A DNA stretch of 64,000 nucleotides, from positions 1 to 64,000 of the forward strand of contig PETN01000020.1 of NCBI GenBank assembly GCA_002781365.1, written 5' to 3'. The stretch is from Sulfurimonas sp. CG01_land_8_20_14_3_00_36_23 (GTDB lineage: Bacteria; Campylobacterota; Campylobacteria; Campylobacterales; Sulfurimonadaceae). The notes beneath the pieces are model-generated. The model was not told where the DNA came from. It made no database searches and saw only the letters and a list, made by a program, of their open reading frames with translations. Shown here piece by piece: positions 54,418 to 63,946 of the stretch. Numbering within the stretch: position 1 is the stretch's first letter; every line of letters begins with the position of its first letter. Position numbers and translations under genes: made by a program.

Positions 54418-54440
54418 AGCGACGCACGTGTTGCGTTGCT
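54418..54440 (+). terminator. hairpin after ilvC
   Basis: AGCGACGCA (54418-54426) pairs with TGCGTTGCT (54432-54440) with one G-T pair and a 5-base loop, six bases after the ilvC stop. It is GC-rich against an AT-rich background. No clear T-run follows. Confidence 0.6.
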
Positions 54441-54532
54441 CTACATACTCACTTCCTTTTAAATATTTAAACACTTTCCCTTACTATTAACATTACTTAG
54501 ATACTATTGCATATTTTAAACAAGGATATATC

Positions 54533-54937
54533 ATGTTTGTAGAATCATTTCTATTTTTTGGACTTTTCTTTATCTCTGCAATTGCAATCGTTGGCATTTT
54601 TCTTTTTCTTTATGCAATTGTCACACCCTATGATGACTATCAACTAATTTTTAAAGATAATAATACTTCCGCTGCTGTAGGCTTTGGTGGTGCTATCGTT
54701 GGTCTTTGTATTCCTCTTTACAGTGCTTTGATTAGTTCTGTCTCTTATGTGGATTTTTTAGTTTGGGCAGTGGTTGCCATGTTTATTCAACTCTTTTTTG
54801 CATTTATCATGACTAGAATGAAAGGTAAGTTCGCAGTTGAAAAGCTTATAAATGAGGGTGTTATATCTGTTGGTGTACTTATGGCATTTATCTCTATTTC
54901 TATCGGACTTCTTAACGCAGGTTCAATGAGTTACTAA
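54533..54937 (+). CDS. DUF350 membrane protein
   Basis: A 134-residue protein with four hydrophobic helices. The central DNNTSAAVGFGGAIVGLCIPL and the terminal VISVGVLMAFISISIGLLNA fit the DUF350 family, whose repeat units each contain two helices with a small-residue motif. The function of the family is not known. It converges with holA, with only one base between the stops. Confidence 0.85.
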   Translation: MFVESFLFFGLFFISAIAIVGIFLFLYAIVTPYDDYQLIFKDNNTSAAVGFGGAIVGLCIPLYSALISSVSYVDFLVWAVVAMFIQLFFAFIMTRMKGKFAVEKLINEGVISVGVLMAFISISIGLLNAGSMSY

Positions 54938-54938
54938 T

Positions 54939-55901
54939 TTATAGTAGCTTTTGAACTCTTATAAGCGTGGAGAGTAAAATTGCACTTTTATCGACATGAG
55001 AAGATTTCATTTTCAGTTCACTCTCAAGTAAAAGTTCATGTAGTTTAGAGTAGGTATGGGGCTTAAACTTTAGAGAGAGTGCAGCTTTTTCATCGACTAC
55101 AAATTTTGGAGCAGGGTAACCAAGTATCTCCAAGGCATTTGGAGTCCCATTTACACGTATATAAATGTTAAACATATAGAGTTGGGTCAAGTAGGCTGTA
55201 ATGATGGTCAGGACTCTTATTTCATCCTCTCCATGTTCGAGCATATTGTATAAATCCTCTTTAAAGTCTTTCTTGTAGAGCAACTTTTTTACAAATTCAT
55301 CGATATTGACTTCAGCTAATCCAAAAACAAGGTTATCTATATCTTTTGTTGAGATTGGTTTATCATAAACTCTAAATTTATCTAACTCATTACAGGCGAG
55401 AGCTATATCTCCATTATGAATAAGTAAAAGATGTGAAATGGAGTATTTGTCTATAGTTACATTTTTTTCTTTTGCAATTTGAGCCACGATATTGTTCGCT
55501 TCAAAATCTTTTGGATGAAAAAATCTTACACTCATAGCAGTTGTTTTTGAAAATCCCTTTGCATAGGATTTGTGGTCACTTCCATAGTAGGCATAGACAA
55601 AAATATTATCAGGATTTTTTTCACAAAATTCTATAAGCACCTCAAGTTGCTTCTTATCTACTTTCTTTTCACTCTTGATGATTAAAACATTTCTGTCTCC
55701 AAAGAGGGAACCTTGTGAGAGGTGTGCTTTTGCAGAGTTAAAATCATACTCATCATAGTAAAATGTTAGGACTGAAGCATCCTCTATATTTGTCACTACT
55801 TTTGTGTACATATCAATAAAAAAGCCACTCTCTCCAAAAAAAATAAAACTGTTTGAGAGAGAGTTGTTTTGTATATGTTTATCTAGCTCACTTTTGTACA
55901 T
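54939..55901 (-). CDS. holA: DNA polymerase III delta subunit
   Basis: A 320-residue clamp-loader delta subunit. The N-terminal region has FIFFGESGFFIDMYTKVV and YYDEYDF, followed by LFGDRNVLIIKSEKK. A helical middle has HNGDIALACNELDKFRVYD, cut over 170-190, and the collar domain ends the protein. It opens the sliding clamp, and the usual delta P-loop is absent. It begins two bases after the end of the rnr gene. Confidence 0.85.
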   Translation of the reverse strand: MYKSELDKHIQNNSLSNSFIFFGESGFFIDMYTKVVTNIEDASVLTFYYDEYDFNSAKAHLSQGSLFGDRNVLIIKSEKKVDKKQLEVLIEFCEKNPDNIFVYAYYGSDHKSYAKGFSKTTAMSVRFFHPKDFEANNIVAQIAKEKNVTIDKYSISHLLLIHNGDIALACNELDKFRVYDKPISTKDIDNLVFGLAEVNIDEFVKKLLYKKDFKEDLYNMLEHGEDEIRVLTIITAYLTQLYMFNIYIRVNGTPNALEILGYPAPKFVVDEKAALSLKFKPHTYSKLHELLLESELKMKSSHVDKSAILLSTLIRVQKLL

Positions 55902-55903
55902 TT

Positions 55904-57841
55904 CTACTCATCATTTTTTATCACACTTGCAAAAATCTTAGCTTTTGCTATATCTACACGCTCGATTTTTGCTTCAATATCTTCAAAAAGAACGACTCTC
56001 TCTGTGGAGATAATATTGAGCCTTGCACCCATGATTTCGTCATGGAGTTCTGCTTTGACTTCTGGTTCTGTAGCATTAATACGCGCTTTGAAACTCTCTC
56101 CAATATGCTCGTTTGCCCATCTCGCAAATTTTCTTGCCATAAACTCATTCTCTATGGTACTCGCTTCTCTCTCTTTTTCACTTATCGTCATACTGAGTGC
56201 CTCTATGTTTCTTAAAACATACGAGCCCTCCTGCGTGTCATTATTATGAATCGCTTTAAGCAAACGATGTACTATAAGGTCCGAGTAACGTCGAATAGGT
56301 GAAGTAAAGTGAGTATAAGCATCAAAACCAAGACCAAAGTGCCCAGAATTAAGTGGTGCATATCTCGCTTGCATCTGAGAACGAATGATAAGGGTGTCAA
56401 CTTCTGACTCCAAATCCATCTCTCTTGCCTGTTTTTGTATATCGGTAATCGTCTCTTTGATAGTGGTTTTTATATCAATATGCATCCCGATACCAGCCAG
56501 TTCTTGATACAAAATTTGGAGTTTTGTTTGATTTGGCGGTTCATGTATCCTAAAGATTCCTCGCTCAAATTGAGAGGCAGCTGCTTTATTTGCTAAAAGC
56601 ATACAATCTTCAATGAGCGCATGAGAAGGTGTCTCCTCCGCATAGGTTGTGTGTGTTATATTTGAGTTTTCATCTATAAACATCTCTAGTTCATTAGAGC
56701 GAAAATCATAACCAACTTTTAATCTTTTGTGTTTGAGTCTATCTGTAATAGGTTTGAGTTTTGTGATGTAGTTGAATATCTCCTCTTCATCACTATTTTT
56801 AGCTTCTAGTTTACCCTCAAAAAAGAGGTCAATCTCTTCATAATTAAATCTTCTTTTTGAGTGAATAAGAGCCTCATAGACTGTTGCTTTAGTTACTTCG
56901 AGTGTCTCTAAATCGAGCTTCATCTCAAAAACATAAGCCAATCTATCCACATGCGGTTGAAGCGAACAGAGTGTCTCACTCAGTTGACGAGGCAACATTG
57001 GGATAGAACGATGTGGAAGATAGATAGAAAAACTTCTATAAATCGCTTCATTATCAAGAGCTCCAAAGGGCTCTACATACTCACTCACATCTGCTATGGC
57101 AACATAAAGCGTACTCTTCTCATCATCCCAACAAATTGCATCATCATAATCTTTTGCAGTTACAGGGTCAATGGTACAAAATGCCAAAGATCTTAAATCT
57201 TTTCTTTTTGGATATTTAGAAGCATCCACAGGTTTAAATGAGCTTGCGATTTCGAGAACTTCAGGTTCAAACTCATCGTGTTTGTTAAACTGTGCAAGAA
57301 CTATTTTTTCATCTACGAGTGGGTCACTAAGATTGCCAAGTTTCTCCATTACAACATTGTCTTGATTGTTTATTTTAAAAACATCACCAATCTCATAAGA
57401 GTTTAACTCTGCATCACTGAGTTGTACACCGATTGCAAAATCAGTTTTTAAATCAACTAAAGCGCGAGAGTTCTCTTTTTGAATAATATAAGCAACTCCA
57501 TAACTCACAGCACGTCCTACAATTTCTACAACTTTTGCACTTGGAGTGCCGCGAACACCAAGAAGTCTTTGCGCGATGATAAGGTCACCCTCTTTGGCTG
57601 TTCCTAAGTCTCCATCGCCTATGTACAAATCTCGAACATTTTCACCTATAACATTTAAATAGGCTGTTCCATTTTGAACAAGTCCTAGAGTCCCTGCGCG
57701 AAACTTTGAGTTAAATTTGTATATTTTATCTTTATACGTAAGGTATTTTTTTGTTAAGAATTCGTTGACATGTATGCTCTCTTGGGGAGAGATGTCTTGC
57801 TCACTCAGACCAAGAGTGAGCTTTATAAGTAGAGATTTCAA
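55904..57841 (-). CDS. rnr: ribonuclease R
   Basis: A 645-residue 3'-5' exoribonuclease of the RNB family, much shorter than E. coli RNase R (813) but typical of Campylobacterota. Cold-shock-like domains occupy residues about 40-200. The RNB catalytic core starts FCTIDPVTAKDYDDAI with the metal-binding aspartates and includes VAIADVSEYVEP, PHRSIPMLPRQLSE and HFTSPIRRYSDLIVHRLL cut over 535-552. The S1 domain at the end is shortened or degenerate. It degrades structured RNA. Confidence 0.93.
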   Translation of the reverse strand: MKSLLIKLTLGLSEQDISPQESIHVNEFLTKKYLTYKDKIYKFNSKFRAGTLGLVQNGTAYLNVIGENVRDLYIGDGDLGTAKEGDLIIAQRLLGVRGTPSAKVVEIVGRAVSYGVAYIIQKENSRALVDLKTDFAIGVQLSDAELNSYEIGDVFKINNQDNVVMEKLGNLSDPLVDEKIVLAQFNKHDEFEPEVLEIASSFKPVDASKYPKRKDLRSLAFCTIDPVTAKDYDDAICWDDEKSTLYVAIADVSEYVEPFGALDNEAIYRSFSIYLPHRSIPMLPRQLSETLCSLQPHVDRLAYVFEMKLDLETLEVTKATVYEALIHSKRRFNYEEIDLFFEGKLEAKNSDEEEIFNYITKLKPITDRLKHKRLKVGYDFRSNELEMFIDENSNITHTTYAEETPSHALIEDCMLLANKAAASQFERGIFRIHEPPNQTKLQILYQELAGIGMHIDIKTTIKETITDIQKQAREMDLESEVDTLIIRSQMQARYAPLNSGHFGLGFDAYTHFTSPIRRYSDLIVHRLLKAIHNNDTQEGSYVLRNIEALSMTISEKEREASTIENEFMARKFARWANEHIGESFKARINATEPEVKAELHDEIMGARLNIISTERVVLFEDIEAKIERVDIAKAKIFASVIKNDE

Positions 57842-57847
57842 ATCTGT

Positions 57848-58648
57848 TTATTTTGCGTTTTCTAAAGCATGCTCAAAGCTTTCTAGGTCAAGACTATACT
57901 TTTGTACCAACTCTTTTGCCTTAGCGATACTTTCATCTGTGAGAACGCCATTGATAGGAACAGCTACTCTAACAACATGAAGGATGCTAGAAGCTCTTTG
58001 ATTCTCCTCTTTAGCTTGTTCTGGGTGTTGACAATTTCTTATAACATCTACTAAACTCTCTTCAAATTTCCAATGCTCAAATACAGTTGCACTTACTTCT
58101 TGTGTATCTGTGCCAACTATTTGTCTTTCCGCTGCTTCAACATCTTGAAGCTCTAAAAGTGCATCACGAAATGCTTCTTGTTTTTTATCTGCCATGATTT
58201 GCTGTGCAATAAGTACTTTTCCTATTTCAACCAAGAAGGCAGCAGGGGATAAAACACCCAAAAGCTTATTCTCTTTTTTAAGACACCAAGCTATCATCAA
58301 TCCATGTTGCTTTTTTGAAAGGGCAGAGAACATATCGTTGTTGATTCCATAAGGTGAAAGGTCGAGAGAGAAACTTTTTTTAACGATGGATGCGAGTGCA
58401 AATCCTCGCACTGTTCCCATTCCAAAAAGTCCAACTGCTTGAGAAATAGCATTAATCTCTCGGCTAAAGCCATAAAGCGGAGAGTTTGCTGCTTTTAAAA
58501 TATCTGCAGTTAAAAGAGGGTCATTTTCTAAAATCTTAACCATATCATTAAAACTGCTGTCTGGGTCTTGATATACAGCTTCGATTTTCATTGCAGACTC
58601 AGGCAATGGAGGAAGTTGCTTTATTTTCTTAATTATATCTTCAGTCAT
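57848..58648 (-). CDS. HDOD-domain protein
   Basis: A 266-residue HDOD signalling protein. It starts IKQLPPLPESAMKIEAVYQD and contains NDPLLTADILKAANSPLYGF and SQAVGLFGMGTVRGFALASI cut across 70-92, which match HDOD. The catalytic HD pair is absent, as expected for the family. HDOD proteins are found with GGDEF/EAL and chemotaxis systems. Here it is seven bases upstream of rnr on the same strand. Confidence 0.88.
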   Translation of the reverse strand: MTEDIIKKIKQLPPLPESAMKIEAVYQDPDSSFNDMVKILENDPLLTADILKAANSPLYGFSREINAISQAVGLFGMGTVRGFALASIVKKSFSLDLSPYGINNDMFSALSKKQHGLMIAWCLKKENKLLGVLSPAAFLVEIGKVLIAQQIMADKKQEAFRDALLELQDVEAAERQIVGTDTQEVSATVFEHWKFEESLVDVIRNCQHPEQAKEENQRASSILHVVRVAVPINGVLTDESIAKAKELVQKYSLDLESFEHALENAK

Positions 58649-58763
58649 TTTATTCTCTTATTTTGGTATTGTGAGCAATTATAGTGAATTCAAGTAAAAA
58701 TAATACTGAATATTTACAAAAAACTGTTATTATCAATCTCTAAATTTACATAAAGGAAATAGA

Positions 58764-59090
58764 ATGCATAGAGAAGCAATGTTAACACAACTTGGTTACG
58801 CGCCCAATAATGCTTTACTGAATCAACTCCAAAAAATTGAAGCAAATACTGCTGGATATGAAAAAATAAGAAAACATATTATGGATTTACATGATGCGTT
58901 AAAAGTTGATGGTTCCTTTGTGGCTATGTCAAATACGAATGATTATTTCAAAATAAAAGTGGAAGCTCCAAGTCCAGAAATCGCAGAAGAAGCACATGAA
59001 AAAATAAGACATTTCAGTGATAAGTTTAAAGTAAAAATTGATAAATTAAGTGATAAAGAGGCTTACTATATAGTAGGCTTTGATAGCTAG
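58764..59090 (+). CDS. conserved hypothetical protein upstream of greA
   Basis: A 108-residue soluble protein: a short helical start (MLTQLGYAPNNALLNQLQKI), then strands around YFKIKVEAPSPEIAEEAHEK and a C-terminal KEAYYIVGFDS. It has AAAGGAAATAG before the ATG. It is separated from greA by eight bases, so they are likely cotranscribed. The alternating alpha/beta pattern is compact and conserved-looking. I do not recognise it. Confidence 0.65.
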   Translation: MHREAMLTQLGYAPNNALLNQLQKIEANTAGYEKIRKHIMDLHDALKVDGSFVAMSNTNDYFKIKVEAPSPEIAEEAHEKIRHFSDKFKVKIDKLSDKEAYYIVGFDS

Positions 59091-59098
59091 AACTTTTT

Positions 59099-59623
59099 AT
59101 GAAAGAACCTATGAGCCTTGAAGGTTATGACCTTTTAGTCAAAGAGTTTAAATTTTTATTAGAAGTTCAAAAGCCTGAAGTTGTACAGGAAAAACTTGTC
59201 GCAGCCGCGCAGGGTGATAGAAGTGAAAATGCAGATTATCATGCAGCAAAAGAGAAGCTTCGCTTTATTGATAAGAGACTTTTCTTCTTAAATGAGATGA
59301 TACAAAAGTCACAAATCATAGACCCCTCAACATTTCCACATGCCAAAGTTGGCTTTGGGAGTACAGTTAAAATTGTCAATCTTGATACAGATGAAGAAGA
59401 GGTTTATACTCTCTGTGGAGTTTTAGAGTCTGAGCCTGAAAATGGACTTATCTCTATTCACTCTCCTTTAGCCCGTGCTTTAATGGGTAGAGGTGTCAAT
59501 GATGATTTTAAAGTTCAACTTCCACATGCCAAAAAAGAGTATGAGATTCTCGAGATAAAATATATCAATATATTCTCTCTTAAGAAAAATATTCGTGGCG
59601 AGAATGAGTTTTCTTTTCATTAA
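59099..59623 (+). CDS. greA: transcript cleavage factor GreA
   Basis: A 174-residue Gre factor. An N-terminal coiled-coil finger (residues 1-75) has AAAQGDRSENADYHAAKEKL, whose D-R-S-E-N-A-D-Y matches the Gre tip with the catalytic acidic pair. The C-terminal FKBP-like domain has TVKIVNLDTDEEEVYTLCG and ISIHSPLARALMGR. It rescues backtracked RNA polymerase. Two motif copies lie in it (59332-59346 perfect, 59518-59532 one mismatch), encoding FPHAK and LPHAK. Confidence 0.93.
   Translation: MKEPMSLEGYDLLVKEFKFLLEVQKPEVVQEKLVAAAQGDRSENADYHAAKEKLRFIDKRLFFLNEMIQKSQIIDPSTFPHAKVGFGSTVKIVNLDTDEEEVYTLCGVLESEPENGLISIHSPLARALMGRGVNDDFKVQLPHAKKEYEILEIKYINIFSLKKNIRGENEFSFH
59332..59346 (-). repeat. dispersed 15-bp motif, perfect copy (in greA)
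   Basis: Encodes F-P-H-A-K in the linker between the GreA coiled coil and the C-domain. Confidence 0.9.
59518..59532 (-). repeat. dispersed 15-bp motif, 1 mismatch (in greA)
   Basis: ACTTCCACATGCCAA. Encodes L-P-H-A-K; 186 bp from the other greA copy. Confidence 0.85.
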
Positions 59624-59693
59624 AATTCTTTTTACAACTAATTAGATATAATCCCCCTTTAAAAACCAAAAATTAAATTTTTAGGATTCCACA

Positions 59694-61910
59694 GTGAGCC
59701 AACAATTACCAGATATTGAAAAACAGTTAGCTAATCATAAACTTTCTCAAGATGATTATACGCATATCAAAGAGATATTAAAACGTGAACCAAACCTAGT
59801 AGAATTGGGTATTTTCTCAGCTATGTGGAGTGAGCACTGCTCTTATAAATCATCAAAAATTCATTTGAATGGTTTCCCTACAAAAGCGCCTTGGGTTATT
59901 CAAGGTCCTGGTGAAAATGCTGGTGTTATTGACATTGGGGATGGATATGCGGCTGTATTTAAGATGGAGTCACACAATCATCCAAGTTTTATAGAACCAT
60001 ATCAAGGTGCTGCGACTGGTGTTGGCGGGATTATGCGTGATGTATTTACAATGGGTGCGCGTCCTGTTGCAAACCTAAATGCTCTTCGATTTGGAAATGT
60101 TTTAAACGACGATAAAATCTCAGCACATCAACGCTATTTGGTTCGCGGTGTTACTGCGGGAATCGGCGGTTACGGAAACTGTATGGGTGTTCCGACGATT
60201 GGCGGAGAGACAAGTTTTGATGAGTGTTACAACGGAAATATCCTTGTAAACGCTTTTACTCTTGGTATTGCAAAAAGTGATGAGATTTTTTACGGTAAAG
60301 CTGAAGGTACTGGAAATCCTGTAATGTACGTTGGTGCAAAAACAGGTCGTGATGGTCTTGGTGGAGCGGTTATGAGTTCTGATAGTTTTACAGAGGAGTC
60401 AAAATCTCTTCGTCCAACTGTTCAAGTGGGTGACCCTTTTACTGAAAAACTTCTCCTTGAAGCTTGTTTAGAACTTTTCAAAACTGACCATGTTATCGGT
60501 ATTCAAGATATGGGTGCGGCGGGTCTTACATCAAGCTCATTCGAGATGGCTGGACGTTCAGGTTCTGGGATGATAATGCACCTAGACAAAGTTCCTGCTC
60601 GTGAAGAGAACATGACTCCGTATGACTTTATGCTGAGTGAGTCTCAAGAACGTATGCTTCTTTGTGCCAAAAAAGGTTCAGAACAAGCGATTATTGACAT
60701 CTTTGAAAAATGGGATTTAGATGCTGCTGTTGTTGGTGAAGTAACTGCAACCGGAAATATGGAGCTTTTTTGGCATGGAGAGAAGTGTGCTGAGGTCCCA
60801 GTGGATCCAGTAAGTGAAGAAGCACCTATACTCAACCGTCCTATGCGTCGTCCAGCTTATTTGGATGCGCTTGCATCTGTGACAATAGATGATTTTGAAA
60901 AAGTTTCAAATCAAGTGGCATTTGAGACACTTACAAAATCGATGGAAGTTGTAGATAAGTCTTGGATTTACACGCAGTATGACTCTATGGTACAAACAAA
61001 TACTATCAAAAAAGGCGGTATGCTTGACGCTTCTGTTATCCGTGTAAAAGAGAACAAAAAAGCGCTTGCAATGTCGGCTGACTGTAATGTTCGTTACTGC
61101 TACATCGACCCTAAAGGTGGAGCTGCTGCTGCAGTTATCGAGTCGGGCAGAAATGTTGCGATGAGTGGTGCTAGACCTTTGGCAATTACGGATTGTCTGA
61201 ACTATGGTAACCCTGAAAACCCAGAAGTTATGTGGCAGTTTGGAGAGGGTTGTTTAGGTATTAAAGAGGCGTGTGCCGAGCTTACAACTCCTGTAATCGG
61301 CGGAAATGTTTCTTTATATAACGAGACAAATGGTGTTTCAGTTTTCCCTACTCCATCTATCGCAACTGTGGGTGTCAATGATGACCAAAACAATGTTTTG
61401 ATGTCAAGCTTTCAAGGTGAGGGCAATGCACTTTATCTCGTAGGTGAGTCTAAGTCAGAGTTTGGTGGCTCTCTTTATATGAAAGAGATTTGTCATACAG
61501 TTGCAGGAGTGCTTCCTGAAATCAACTACAAAAATGAGTTAGCTCTTTGGGATTTAGTTATCGAAGGGAACAAAAAGCATTTACTAGAGTGTGCTAAAGA
61601 TGCAAGTTCTGGTGGTGTAGCTATCGCACTTGCTAAGATGTCTGCAACTTCAGGTTTAGGCTGTGATGTTGAGATGAGTGTAGAAGACGAGCGTGACATT
61701 TTTGCTGAGTCTATGAGTAGAGCTATCATCGAAGTGAAACCTGAAAACTGTGAAGCTTTTGAAGCTATGCTTGATGAGAGTATGGCAGTTGAGAAAATTG
61801 GAACTGTTGGTGGGGATGTTATCAAAGTGAATGATGTAACTATGAGTATGACTCAGTTACAGGAGAACTATTTTAATACATTTAGAAGGGTTATTGAGAG
61901 AGATATTTAA
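59694..61910 (+). CDS. purL: phosphoribosylformylglycinamidine synthase II
   Basis: A 738-residue small PurL. The start is GTG at 59694. Typical segments are [72 protein letters not shown] cut over 268-288, and [16 protein letters not shown]. It needs separate PurQ and PurS, which are not in the window. It converts FGAR to FGAM in purine synthesis. The purH gene starts 2 kb away. Confidence 0.97.
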   Translation: MSQQLPDIEKQLANHKLSQDDYTHIKEILKREPNLVELGIFSAMWSEHCSYKSSKIHLNGFPTKAPWVIQGPGENAGVIDIGDGYAAVFKMESHNHPSFIEPYQGAATGVGGIMRDVFTMGARPVANLNALRFGNVLNDDKISAHQRYLVRGVTAGIGGYGNCMGVPTIGGETSFDECYNGNILVNAFTLGIAKSDEIFYGKAEGTGNPVMYVGAKTGRDGLGGAVMSSDSFTEESKSLRPTVQVGDPFTEKLLLEACLELFKTDHVIGIQDMGAAGLTSSSFEMAGRSGSGMIMHLDKVPAREENMTPYDFMLSESQERMLLCAKKGSEQAIIDIFEKWDLDAAVVGEVTATGNMELFWHGEKCAEVPVDPVSEEAPILNRPMRRPAYLDALASVTIDDFEKVSNQVAFETLTKSMEVVDKSWIYTQYDSMVQTNTIKKGGMLDASVIRVKENKKALAMSADCNVRYCYIDPKGGAAAAVIESGRNVAMSGARPLAITDCLNYGNPENPEVMWQFGEGCLGIKEACAELTTPVIGGNVSLYNETNGVSVFPTPSIATVGVNDDQNNVLMSSFQGEGNALYLVGESKSEFGGSLYMKEICHTVAGVLPEINYKNELALWDLVIEGNKKHLLECAKDASSGGVAIALAKMSATSGLGCDVEMSVEDERDIFAESMSRAIIEVKPENCEAFEAMLDESMAVEKIGTVGGDVIKVNDVTMSMTQLQENYFNTFRRVIERDI

Positions 61911-61938
61911 TCTTTCTGTTTTAATTCAAGACTTCTCT

Positions 61939-62176
61939 CTTACTTTTTGCGCCGCCAAAAAGTAAGCAAAAAGCTCTTGCAACGGCTTCGAGCCTGACTC
62001 TGTCAGGTTCCCAAGAAAAGACAAATCCATTCCTAAAAATTCAAAACTCACTTCGTTCAAACAGTTGAATTTTCTTAACGTCATTACTTTGTTTATTCTT
62101 GGCTCTGCAGGTGTTGCAACTGACGCATAAGTTTTTGCGGCTTTTTATGTCACTTTTTTTAAAAAAAGTGACATAA
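61939..62176. repeat. structured intergenic element with four inverted repeats
   Basis: A 240-bp non-coding segment between purL and the HEPN-like gene. It holds CTTACTTTTTG/CAAAAAGTAAG (61939-61949 with 61956-61966, loop CGCCGC) and CCTGAC/GTCAGG (61993-61998 with 62002-62007). It also holds AAAATTCAA/TTGAATTTT (62036-62044 with 62065-62073). It ends in a perfect 32-bp palindrome, with arms TTATGTCACTTTTTTT and AAAAAAAGTGACATAA (62145-62176). It is GC-richer than its neighbours. It looks like a BIME/REP-type repeat or a structured RNA. Confidence 0.7.
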
Positions 62177-62182
62177 TGCTTA

Positions 62183-62584
62183 TTATTTCATATTAGTTGA
62201 ATGAAATTCATTTTCAATTTCATGTAAAAAAGTGTTAAACTCATCATAAGAAAATCTAACTTCATCTTTATTATTTTTAAATCTATATCCATTTGAATCT
62301 ATATAAAAATCATGATGTGAAATAGAATCTCTTATAGTTTTGATTTTTTTAATATTTCCAGACAATTCTTTTTTCTGGTTTTTGTATTCCTCTTTTATTA
62401 AGATTAATGGTAATAATCTATATATTCCAAAAAATTGATTTAGCAGTATATCTTTATGTCCAAACTTTTCTTGAAATTTATTTCTAATTTCTTTTAAAGT
62501 TATATCTTCATTCTCATTGTCAAATTGATTAAGAAGGTATTCTACATATTTCAAATGTGCATTAATTGCTAGTATATCACTCAT
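62183..62584 (-). CDS. HEPN-like small protein
   Basis: A 133-residue AT-rich gene for a helical protein. An R-x4-H motif (R85 to H90 in TIRDSISHHDF) with an aspartate after the arginine resembles the R-N/D-x-x-x-H motif of HEPN ribonucleases and related proteins. The helical N-terminal half and a length near 130 residues fit the fold. Its start overlaps the stop of the upstream YqfO-like gene (TAATG), so it is translated by coupling, although it looks like an insertion in a core neighbourhood. It borders the structured element. HEPN membership is inferred from the motif only. Confidence 0.5.
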   Translation of the reverse strand: MSDILAINAHLKYVEYLLNQFDNENEDITLKEIRNKFQEKFGHKDILLNQFFGIYRLLPLILIKEEYKNQKKELSGNIKKIKTIRDSISHHDFYIDSNGYRFKNNKDEVRFSYDEFNTFLHEIENEFHSTNMK

Positions 62585-62895
62585 TAAAACTCTTCCATCC
62601 GAAAAACCTCGAAAGCTACTTCCTCATAAGGATGAACCTCTTTTAAAACTTCTATAGCTTTTTTGATAAGTGCATCACTACAAATCATCTCAACTTTATA
62701 CTCTTGAACTTTTTCTATCTTGTTCAGCTCGCCTAAGTGTGGGTTGGCATTGTCTATGGGTTTGAACTGACCTGTTCCTTGTGTCTCAAAACTGCAACAC
62801 TCGTAGTTTTCATATCTTCCGACACCTATCTCAAAGAGAGCTTGTTTTGTTGCCTCTTTCGCCTCAGTAGGAACAAAGTAGTTTAGTTTGTACAT
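62584..62895 (-). CDS. YqfO/NIF3-like CutA-fold protein
   Basis: A 103-residue protein with the CutA-like ferredoxin fold found inserted in YqfO/NIF3 proteins. YKLNYFVPTEAKEATKQALF starts it. The pattern GVGRYENYECCSFETQGTGQ, then FKPIDNANPHLGE, and the C-terminal HPYEEVAFEVF are diagnostic (HPYEE-x-A/V). Function unknown; metal binding is possible. It lies six bases downstream of pfkA and overlaps the HEPN-like gene. Confidence 0.88.
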   Translation of the reverse strand: MYKLNYFVPTEAKEATKQALFEIGVGRYENYECCSFETQGTGQFKPIDNANPHLGELNKIEKVQEYKVEMICSDALIKKAIEVLKEVHPYEEVAFEVFRMEEF

Positions 62896-62901
62896 ATAAA
62901 A

Positions 62902-63858
62902 CTACTCACTCAGTAAGAGAAGGAGCTCTGGGTCTAGCTCTTTTACTTTTGAAGTTACTTCTTCTATACTTTTGTATTGAAAGCCGCTTTTTGTGTAGCA
63001 GATTACACTTTCATCTTTACCTTGAAGGAGTCCATCTATCGCATAAGTAACAAACTTATACGCCATTAATCTGTCATAAATTGTAGGGTTTCCACCTCTT
63101 TGAACATGTCCAAGCACGCTTACTCTTGACTCAACCCCGATTTTCTCCTCAAACCACTCTGCGATTTCACTTGACTCTTGTTCTATTCCTTCACTTACAA
63201 TCGCTATGAAATATCTTCTGCCATTGTTTATTTGCTCTTTGAAGCTCTCTTCGTAAGATTTTAAATCATATTTTACTTCAGGAATCAAGCAGAGTTCAGC
63301 ACCAGAAGTGAGATAGGAGATTAGAGCAAGATAGCCACAGTTCCTTCCCATCGTTTCAATAACAAAAGCTCTTTTAAAAGAGGAAGCAGTATCTCTGATG
63401 GCATCGATGGAGGTTTTTATGATACTCAGGGCAGAGTCAACGCCAAGACAATAATCTGTTCCATTTATATCATTATCTATAGTAGAGGGAATGCCGCAAA
63501 ATTTGATTTTATGCTCTTTATAAAAGAGATCCATTCCTGCAAAAGAGCCATCACCGCCTAAGACTAGAAGCATCTCTATATTTAAAGTATCCAAGTTTTT
63601 CTTAGCAAGAGCGCGGTACTCTTTGTCTCTAAATCTTTTAGAGCGGGCAGAGCCTATTTTGGTTCCACCTCTGTTGATAATTCCAGAGACATCACAATAG
63701 CTTGCCTTTTGTATCTTGTTATCAATCAAGCCCTCAAACCCATCGTAGATAAAGTAGGGCGTTAGAGCTTTTTTTTGTGCATACTCTACAAAATGTTTCA
63801 GTGCAGGGTTCATGCCTGAAACATCCCCTCCCGAACATAAAATTGCAATATTTTTCAT
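62902..63858 (-). CDS. pfkA: 6-phosphofructokinase
   Basis: A 318-residue PfkA-type kinase. The start is placed at MKNIAILCSGGDVSGMNPAL, because family members begin there; an ATG 12 codons earlier lacks similarity. LVLGGDGSFAGMDLF has the glycine used by ATP-dependent enzymes (pyrophosphate-dependent ones have aspartate), and GIPSTIDNDING carries the catalytic aspartate. The allosteric-site residues of bacterial PfkA are only partly visible. It phosphorylates fructose-6-phosphate. It begins 89 bp upstream of the divergent purH start. Confidence 0.92.
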   Translation of the reverse strand: MKNIAILCSGGDVSGMNPALKHFVEYAQKKALTPYFIYDGFEGLIDNKIQKASYCDVSGIINRGGTKIGSARSKRFRDKEYRALAKKNLDTLNIEMLLVLGGDGSFAGMDLFYKEHKIKFCGIPSTIDNDINGTDYCLGVDSALSIIKTSIDAIRDTASSFKRAFVIETMGRNCGYLALISYLTSGAELCLIPEVKYDLKSYEESFKEQINNGRRYFIAIVSEGIEQESSEIAEWFEEKIGVESRVSVLGHVQRGGNPTIYDRLMAYKFVTYAIDGLLQGKDESVICYTKSGFQYKSIEEVTSKVKELDPELLLLLSE

Positions 63859-63946
63859 ACTCACTCTTTGCTTTAATTTTGTAGAGTTTACCATTATATA
63901 ATCTCAAATTAGATAAAATTTCAAATAATTTATATCAAGGTTTGGA

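Noticed and set aside
56945-56955. ATCCACATGCGG in rnr, and CCCACATGCAG near 20497 in queA
   Set aside because: Both keep only the 8-base core and miss the third part of the word.
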